A DNA stretch of 64,000 nt from Stichopus chloronotus (lineage: Eukaryota; Echinodermata; Holothuroidea; Aspidochirotida; Stichopodidae), in contig CM037843.1 of NCBI GenBank assembly GCA_021234535.1, positions 7,934,979-7,998,978 of the forward strand, in the 5' to 3' direction. The position numbers were made by a program, and so were the translations under genes. Below are positions 56,523 to 64,000 of the stretch, piece by piece. The first letter of the stretch is position 1; every line of letters starts with the position of its first letter. The notes below the pieces were generated by a model. The model saw only the letters and a program-made list of their open reading frames with translations. It was not told the origin of the DNA and searched no databases.

Positions 56523-57522
56523 ATAGTACCGGTTGTCATCATAAAATTTTAGGTAAATCTTCTATTCTTCAAGTTGTTTTTGGAAAAGCCATGCGTTTCG
56601 TGAAAAAGCACAAATAATTAGGCTAGGCTAGGTCCCCTAGGCTGTTCAGCTAGAATTGCATTAAAATCGACCAGGCTAGGCGGTAACCATGAAAAATAAT
56701 TACTCTTTTGTATCAAGGCCATAGTAGAGTAGGCTACGTGTATTTAAAATGCATTAGGCCTATACAGTACACATTCATGGAATCATGTTTTGGAGGGCAC
56801 GTATTTTACGATACTAAGCTAACACAAATGTGTGGAGAAAGGCTGTGGCTTACATGAAATGTAATCTATCAGCAGGTCTCTGCCTAGAGCCGATTGAGTG
56901 TCACCATAACACTTACAGTAGCATCACCATAATAGTAAGAACACCATCATTAGCCTTGGAACAAGGCTGTGGTTACATTACTCTGCACATCACACTCACA
57001 GCCCTTGTGCATGTAACGCATTTTTAATGAGCTCTATAATGAAATTCCCCCAAATCAGTGAAAACAATTCATGCAGTACTTTGGTTTTGACTAGGCCTAA
57101 ATGTGGGGTTACCATATTTCTCTTAGCTGAAAGTGGGACATAACTTTCAGGATACTGATATCAATCTTCTCATGAGCAGTGTTTCAGCTAAGGAAATATC
57201 CATTTTGTCAAAATAATTATTTCTTTTTAAAGATCGGCAGGACTATCTAAGTGGAGCACCACCATCTTTTGGTGCACATGAGCGTAAAATATTATTTTTG
57301 GCTTTTCATTCCCCCAGACTGCCTGAAATGGTGTTAGGTTTTTCAGATTTTTATTGATGTTCTGGTTATATCAATCGTCATTAGGACAAAATTAAACTGT
57401 CTTTATTTTTCCATGAACATCACTGCTTCAAATTTTCCATCGCATCAAACTTGAGTCATAGAGGCTTAGCGGAAACATTGCCCATAAGGAGGAATCACCT
57501 CAATTCAGAACCTGTTGCTACT

Positions 57523-57539
57523 GGGGGGGGGGGGGGGGG
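57523..57539. repeat. Poly-G tract
   Basis: Run of about 17 G followed by GGGAGGAGATTGGG, within otherwise unremarkable DNA. Confidence 0.9.
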
Positions 57540-59203
57540 AGGGAGGAGATTGGGTGGGAGGCTAAGTGTAGGCCACTTGCTGATACAACACGATACATGC
57601 CTTACATGATATAACAGCTAGGCAATATATTCAGATCATCATTTTAGAGAAAATTTATTTACCAATTTTACCAATGTATTTAAGGTTCAACCGCGTACTG
57701 ACTCACATAGTGTTATGTTCAGCTTTTCATATAAAAATTCATCCATTTCCTAATTACATTTTGGTTAAAAGCTTATGCCAAAAGGTGGATGCTGTGTCAG
57801 AGGTTGTTCAGGGTAAGAAAACAAAATTGTTTGTGAATGTGAGAGAAAACCAACCCTGGTGAGGATTGACTACAGTAATTAAAAATTTGTGTTACAGTAG
57901 TGGAGGAAGGGTTGTGATGTGGAGTGCAATGAGCCTAGGCCATGTACCATAACGCACAGCCCTGTTCAAGGGCTACACCATCATTTGCGTGGAGAGTACA
58001 AGAAAAGTTTTGGCTCTATACAGTAAAGGCCTACCCACCAGATTGCGGGAAATTGAATTTCCAGGCCTTGTTTGATTGTGGCGAATGTTCAGAAATTTGT
58101 TGAAAATTTAACTTTTGTTAGATCTTTGGTTAAGACACTTTTACCACCAGTAATGCCCATGCACACTTACTGCCTTGGTCTTCAGGATACTCCGTACTTC
58201 ATAATGCACCATTGTTTTATTGAGTGTTACAGCACATTTTAGTCAGTCATATGCAGTGTGCACCCAAAAATCATTAATAGCAAATGTTTCTGGCATATTT
58301 GCAAGAAGTTACTTTGCTGCCAGGTAAGGATTAATTGCATCAGTTAATCACTGAGTTAGTGCTAAAATTCCATGAAATTGTTATGATGATGCAGGTATTG
58401 CAGTATTCTAACAGATGCTGAAGATTTTAGCATGGAAACAACCCTAGTATTCCAAATGAGCACTAATAATGTACAGTACTAGCTGTGAAAACATGACAGT
58501 TAAACAGATAGGTACTGTAACATTACCACAACCCTCAACAAAGCAAACACAAAGAACAACAAATTCAAACTGTGAATCTGAATATTTTTGATCACAGTGT
58601 CAAGCCCTGTACTGAATGGCATGAAAGGTCACCAACTGACATTAAATTTTTGGAAGAATAGAAATATCAAATATGAAATTTGTTCATTCCTAATCAAGCT
58701 GTATGAAATTCTACAGTAAATACAGGTGTAGCACTACATGTACAACTGGCACCATGCACCACAAATTTTCAAGAAATACAGTATAGGCCATCTCTGTTCT
58801 CTTTTTTCTTTGTTAATGCAGTGGGTATATTAAACAAATCAAAATGACCTTTGAGGACACATCAGAAATAATTTTGTAAGAGCAAAATCACATTGACAGC
58901 ATATTTTCTCTCAAAGTATTATTGACAGTGTAATATCCTTCAGATAATGCACTGTCAATTTTAGAGCAAAGTCACTGGTGGATGAATACAATAAGAACAT
59001 ATGTAGATGGACAGTGTTTTGTCATTTGCTATCGTACACTAAACAATCATGGGACTTTGTCTATCGTGCACGAACATTGTTGGCATGTTGTGAATCATGT
59101 TCACCCTTTCTCAGTGTTATTTCCCATACCAAACCAAATTTTTTTTGTTTTCATCTTTTTCACCCAAATCTCGAGTTTTAGGAATGAGTGTGGTTAATCA
59201 GCT

Positions 59204-59354
59204 ATGGACCTGTGCATTAACAGGTGGATAATGGTTTTAGGGAGCTAATGCTATTGCTGAATGCACTTGGACTGCACCTTTTGTGCATCACTTGCATTAT
59301 TGGTTACCCCTGATCGTGCATTATCCTCTATTAATGCACGGTCCAGTGTTGATT
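59204..59354. mobile_element. GTGCATTAA TIR element, copy 3
   Basis: The clearest copy: ends are GGACCTGTGCATTAACAGG and the complement of TATTAATGCACGGTCC, about 150 bp apart, with internal GGATAATGG and GCATTATCC blocks also inverted. Shared with copies near 39483 and 43683. Confidence 0.65.
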
Positions 59355-59539
59355 GACGTTTCATTGAAACATAATCTGGTATACAACACATTAAGTATAC
59401 AACTCAAAGGTGGACATTACTGTACAGTGCAAAGATTGAAATGTAATCAGCCTATAATGTGAAGTCACATAATCTCTTCCAAAATTTCCTTGCAGCCAGG
59501 AAACATTTACACCCGTGGTTTCACTTATTGATGTTGGAA

Positions 59540-59800
59540 GGAATTTTTGATTCCTTGCCGTAGGCAGGGGAATCTATGCAGTCATGATGTCGTGTGTGGG
59601 TATGTATGTGTGTGTGTATGTGTGAGGGTGTGTGTATGTGTGTGTGTGTGTGTGACGGTTGCTCGTAAACACTCTATCTCAAGAAGGGTAACTCTGAGTA
59701 GTTTCATTTTTGGCATGTTGGTTGCCCATATTGAGTAGATGATCCCTATTGTTTTTGGTATCCAAATCTTGCATATTAATGAGGTTATGGGGTAAAACAT
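59540..59800 (+). repeat. Dispersed repeat with TG tract
   Basis: Begins with the stem GATTCCTTGCCGTAGGCAGGGAATC-like sequence, then ATGATG, a TG-rich tract (59599-59653), GCTCGTAAACACTCTATCTC, AAGAAGGG and GTAGATGATCCCTATTG. The AGGTCA part is decayed here. Confidence 0.75.
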
Positions 59801-60639
59801 AAAAAATTTTAAAACTGCCAAAGTTCCTTATCCATGGGTCAGATTTGTTCTAAACTTGATAAGGTTGTCTGTTATTAACAGGTTCACAACCCTGTGAAAT
59901 TTAATGCTTATCAATAGAGAGGATAAGGGATAATTTTTCACTATAGAACAATAATTATAGCCTAAACACCATTATTGTGGTTATTATAAACTACCGTACA
60001 AATATATATTGATCTACATTGTGCAATAGCAAGTGTTTATTCTCTCGCACACAGTTAAGTCAATGGGATTGCTCCCTACAGTACTGCATTTGTAACTTAG
60101 TGAGTAACTTCTAGTGTGGGGGGCTAATAAGTTGTCCAGAGAGAGAGTCTTGGTATGTGAGGTCATGGGGTCAGATAGAAAAGCATGCAATGGAATTTTA
60201 ATGGGTTTATGAAAAAAATGAAGAAAATAAAAAAACCATCTGTTCTGTCATTTATTTGGATAATATCAATATCCAGAGGAACAGCTGGTAGCAGAACAAG
60301 GTTTCTTAACAATCAAATTGGAGTGCTTTCAATCATATTTCACAATGTCGGAAAAGATGGAGGAAGCAAAAATATTGCGGAGGAATCATAACTTAGGGTC
60401 AACTTACCAGGACTTTGAGTGTGTTAAAAGCTACTTGTAACAAGGAAGAAATTATCCTGGTGGTTTACGAAGAATTTTGAGGTGAATAAAACAGATGAGC
60501 TGAGTTCAGATGAGGTAAGGTTGAGTTATTTGATTCAACCAACAACAGGCAAGACTAGAAGCAGCATTGATTACTTGTGTGTTTCTTGGAGCTCAGAGAT
60601 AATGTTGACTGATTTCATACCGTACTCATACTGTATTTG

Positions 60640-60780
60640 ATGTGTGGGTTGTATGGCCTGGGTAGGTGATCCCTATTGCTTTTGGTGGACATCAAGTGTC
60701 GCAGTCATTTTAGGTCACCAAAATAAAGGTCATTTTGGGTTAAAGGCTTGTGGTATATCAAGAAAAATAACTGCAGTTGA
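60640..60780 (+). repeat. Dispersed repeat, diverged copy
   Basis: GTAGGTGATCCCTATTGCTTTTGG, then GTCATTTTAGGTCACC and AAAGGTCATTTTGGGTTA, and a decayed ATATCAAGAAAAA end. Confidence 0.65.
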
Positions 60781-63137
60781 TCTTATACTTGTCATTTGAA
60801 TAATTCATGTTTGTTGTAATATAACCATGTAGCAAGGAATTACAAAGCCTTTTGGCTTTCTGGCTATTGCTTGAAAAAGTAAAAGCCCTCGAATGCTGTT
60901 TCGTTCCACCAAATGTCTGAATATTTCATAAATTTTTCTCATATTTTCTGATTCATCAAATGTCTGTTATTTTGTTAGAGAAAAGTACCTCTGGAAAAAC
61001 TTACCAAGATAATTATAATCCTTCAAAATATGTGCCTTTTGAAGGATTGATTATCTTTGCAGTTTCTCACACATCATGCAGGTACTGTGGCCAGCATTTG
61101 GGGAAGGGGAAGATCTGGCCTAAAACAATTTCCTATCACCAGTGATAACAGACTTTTAAATCATAGAAGGGGGAGTTGCAAAGATTTGAAGTGTGAGTTA
61201 TGACTCTGTTTAAGTGGATCACCAATCATAGGTTGAAGATGCATCTTAGATTGCAGGAAATGGCATTTACCAGTCTCTTGGGCCAAATAAAGGGATTTTC
61301 ATCATTTTTTTCCTTGTTTTGGACTGGGGAACTTTTCATCTGCTCCACCAGCTGCCCACTTCCTATATTCTTTGTTTTACTTGTCTAACTAAATATGTTA
61401 ACAGGTAATCTGCCTGTTTCAAGATGTTCGAATTACTTAAATGAAATGAGACTGATAAACCAAATAGCTTAATTTTATAAAGTTGGGAAATTTGTAGATC
61501 AAACCCTCCTATCTGTATTTGCTGATCTTCATCCCCATACTGGTGTGATAGAACAAGCCAGTAGTGCTGTTTAACCTTCATCATAACTTTACGATACATG
61601 CACAACTTCATACTTGCAATTAGGCTATTGGAGCCCTCTGTTATTTGTCAATCAAGTTCCTACAGTTCTGTTTAATTAGACTGCAGGTGAAAGCTCTTAA
61701 AATCTGTACATATTACAGGTGCCTCTCTGCAGCAATCTTGTAGCTACTGGCTCAAAAAGAACACATCTGTGTTACTTTTGTAAAGTGGTCTACTTAAAAG
61801 AATATCTCTTGGAGAATTACAGCATGGTAACTGTCGTTCCTCTGGTTTCCGTGTTTGTCAAAATAACGCCCCTCCATGAACCTTCTGTTTGACATCAATG
61901 CACCACCTGTATGTTTCCCCTCTGATTACATTGCAAGAACATTGCCTCTATTGTATTTTTGCTTCCCCCACCAACCACTTCTTATACCAATTTTAAGAAT
62001 CCTGTCATTGTGAATGAAAAGGTCCCTGAATTCACATCTGCAGTAACCTGTTCAGCTCCTAACATTGTGTAATTAAATCAGTTTTAACCCACATGTTCTG
62101 TACAAGTCTCTGATGTGGGCATACTGCACATCAGTTAAGTTCCTGAAAATGTAAATCGCTCACCAAGCCCAGAAAAACAAAGTTCCCCGGCAGTGTGTGC
62201 AAACAGTAAAAAACTGCATGTAATGATGGTTGATATCAAGAACCATGTAAAATGACCTAATACTGTAAAAGAGGTTGGCATTGGCAGAATGAAGGAAATG
62301 AGTACAATTAGCGAAAGAAGTATTGTTCTAGAGATTAGATTGTTGCTTTCCTTACTGTCAATTGCTGCACATTTATACTCATTAGCCAGTGCCCATTACA
62401 CTACTTTTTCAAAGTTTCATTGTCAACACTTGTTGTCATGCAATGGTTGTTTCAAACTGCAAAAGTTAAGTTTTGTTTCATACAGAAATTTTCACATATT
62501 GCATTGGAACACAGTTTCACACCCTTTGGTCATGTTTATGCAGTTTGCATTTTGTAGAACTGTGCAATGCTGAAATCAACTATCAAACTGAGACATTTTA
62601 CTTACTTTTACTCCCTCTAAGGGATCCTAACTACTGAAGTATACTTGATTTTCATTTAAATTTCTGCAGGACAATTCCACTGGTATTAATCATATGCAAT
62701 GACCTTTTTAAATTCATCCAGTCACTGAGATGATGTTATTCTCCTGGAAGAGTAAAATAGATTTTCTCACAGATAATCCTCCAGCCTGTCTTACGCTATC
62801 TGTATCAGACACACATATAGGCGTAAAATGCCCTTTCCCTTTGGTAAAAAGTGGTAATTTCAGAAAGGTCGTAAATTAAATTGCAATAATGCAATATGTG
62901 AGTGGGTTTAAACTTGAAAATGAATGTGAAGAGTGGTGGTGATAAATGTTTTAATTGAAAATGTACTCTTTGATAATCCACAGTTGCCTCCCTTCCAATC
63001 TCCCGTTGCCACCAAACTCGCTGCTGTGTATGGCCCTGTACACTAAGGTAGACAATGTCAGACCAGCTTTATACTACAGTATTTTCCCCTACAGGCTTCT
63101 TTGACAAAAGTAGTTTGCGTTAAGGTTTTGTTCTCTT

Positions 63138-63330
63138 TGACGTCATAAGGTTGGAAGATGATTGCAAACTGGCGGTATTTGTCTCAATTCTTTACCAACA
63201 TCTGTGCCAATGCCAGCAGTGCACAATTCCGGGGTTTTCTACAGAATTTCCACAGATTACGAGTGAAAGAGACCGGAAATGACTTAACACTGCATTGTGG
63301 TTTTAAAGGTCGAAATCCATGGTTCACTGC
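63138..63330 (+). other. Candidate first coding exon with CRE
   Basis: A palindromic CRE, TGACGTCA at 63138-63145, lies 12 bp before an ATG at 63158. The frame begins MIANWRYLSQFFTNICANAS and continues through LHCGFKGRNPWFTA to a GTACGT donor near 63331. The first 36 residues have no acidic residue and several Arg, as in mitochondrial presequences. Continuing exons would be beyond the window. Not recognised; the call rests on composition only. Confidence 0.3.
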
Positions 63331-64000
63331 CAGTACGTAGTTTGAATTTTGCTTTTGTGGCGTCTGTTGTCCAGTGTTTGAAAATCTGGGCAACTCTGAG
63401 TGTATCAGTGTATGGTTTAAAACCTCTTCATATGCAGCAAGGATATAGTCTCAGTTTTTGAGCACTTCCTCAGTTTTGGTAACACTGGTGTGGATACATT
63501 CTACTACAATGTGCAGCTTGTGCCACATCCTGCCGAATATAATGCCTATAGTCACCAAAAGAGAAAGTACCATCTGCGCCTTATGTAAACAAAAAGTAAT
63601 TTGCACAGAAAGCAGTTTTAAGTGTGATGGTCTTACTGTGTGTAAGGTATATTTGCAGTGGTATGCACAGTGTATTCTGAAGCCAGGATTACATTTAGTT
63701 CCTTATTGATATTTAGTATTGAAGTGATTGCATGTGTAAGCCAAAAAGAAAAACATTGAAAATTAATCTCCAAAAGTTTGTTAAGGCTTTTAATTGCACC
63801 ATTCAGACAATCCAGGAAAGTAAATAGGTCTCAGTTGGTTAATTCTGCCATATGATTTCAAATTCTTCTAACACAATGACAAAAAGGGTAGACTACGATA
63901 ATGTAGTGGTTGACAGTTTCCATTCAAATCAACGGTATGCTTCTTTAAACTAGCCAGTGGGAAATATACTAGTATTGAATATTCAGTTAGTCAAATCAAC

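Larger units (their letters stand above)
48537..64000. other. Region upstream of SETD3
   Basis: No confident protein gene. It holds tandem repeats at 49800-51480, a nested pair of TIR elements at 52421-53268, a CpG-rich patch and candidate 5' exon at 53931-54020, a LINE 3' fragment at 54048-54311, an exon-like frame at 54852-55052, a 244-bp ACAT array, a promoter-like patch at 56330-56520, dispersed repeats near 59540 and 60650, and an exon-like frame at 63158. From 57,000 to 59,200 and from 61,300 to 63,100 I see little except repeat scraps. Confidence 0.55.

Noticed and set aside
62289..62573. 94-codon plus-strand frame
   Set aside because: AT-rich composition, no CpG-containing codons of note, no domain and no splice support.

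Overview
This window is nuclear DNA from an intron-rich animal. The genes are split by GT-AG introns, the non-coding DNA is AT-rich, and it is crowded with microsatellites, short inverted-repeat transposons and diverged tandem repeats. An arylsulfatase A-like gene, an SLC3 heavy-chain gene and this repeat style suggest an invertebrate deuterostome, most likely an echinoderm; that assignment is inference. No prokaryotic features were seen.

Layout: (1) 1-13328, plus strand: the 3' part (10 exons, 518 residues) of an SLC3-family amino-acid transporter heavy chain (rBAT/4F2hc-like, a dead GH13 glucosidase fold). Its introns hold a 1.77 kb hAT-like element and several copies of a dispersed repeat. 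(2) 13329-19811: intergenic, with a second hAT-like element whose ends are packed with GACTCGA motifs, a GATTAC-rich cluster and a small MITE. (3) 19812-23995, minus strand: three 3' exons of an arylsulfatase A-like gene. All splice phases fit, but the middle exon has an in-frame TGA, and the 5' exon(s) with the catalytic cysteine motif were not found. (4) 24025-34633: intergenic repeats, including a diverged array of about 140 bp units and a long AT tract. (5) 34634-48536, minus strand: a complete 13-exon SETD3 gene (627 residues), the actin-histidine N-methyltransferase, with every exon joining in phase. (6) 48537-64000: upstream DNA with tandem repeats, nested TIR elements, a LINE 3' fragment, two long tetranucleotide arrays counting the one at SETD3 exon 1, and a few unassigned exon-like or promoter-like patches.

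The three genes do not form a pathway. The SLC3 protein would sit in the plasma membrane with an SLC7 light chain, the sulfatase would be lysosomal or secreted, and SETD3 is cytosolic. Points that most deserve a second look: the recurring interspersed repeat that carries consensus nuclear-receptor direct repeats (DR1/DR4), the in-frame stop in the sulfatase, the foldback MITE with perfect 8-bp target duplications nested in another TIR element, and the (GTAT)n array that forms the splice donor of SETD3 coding exon 1.
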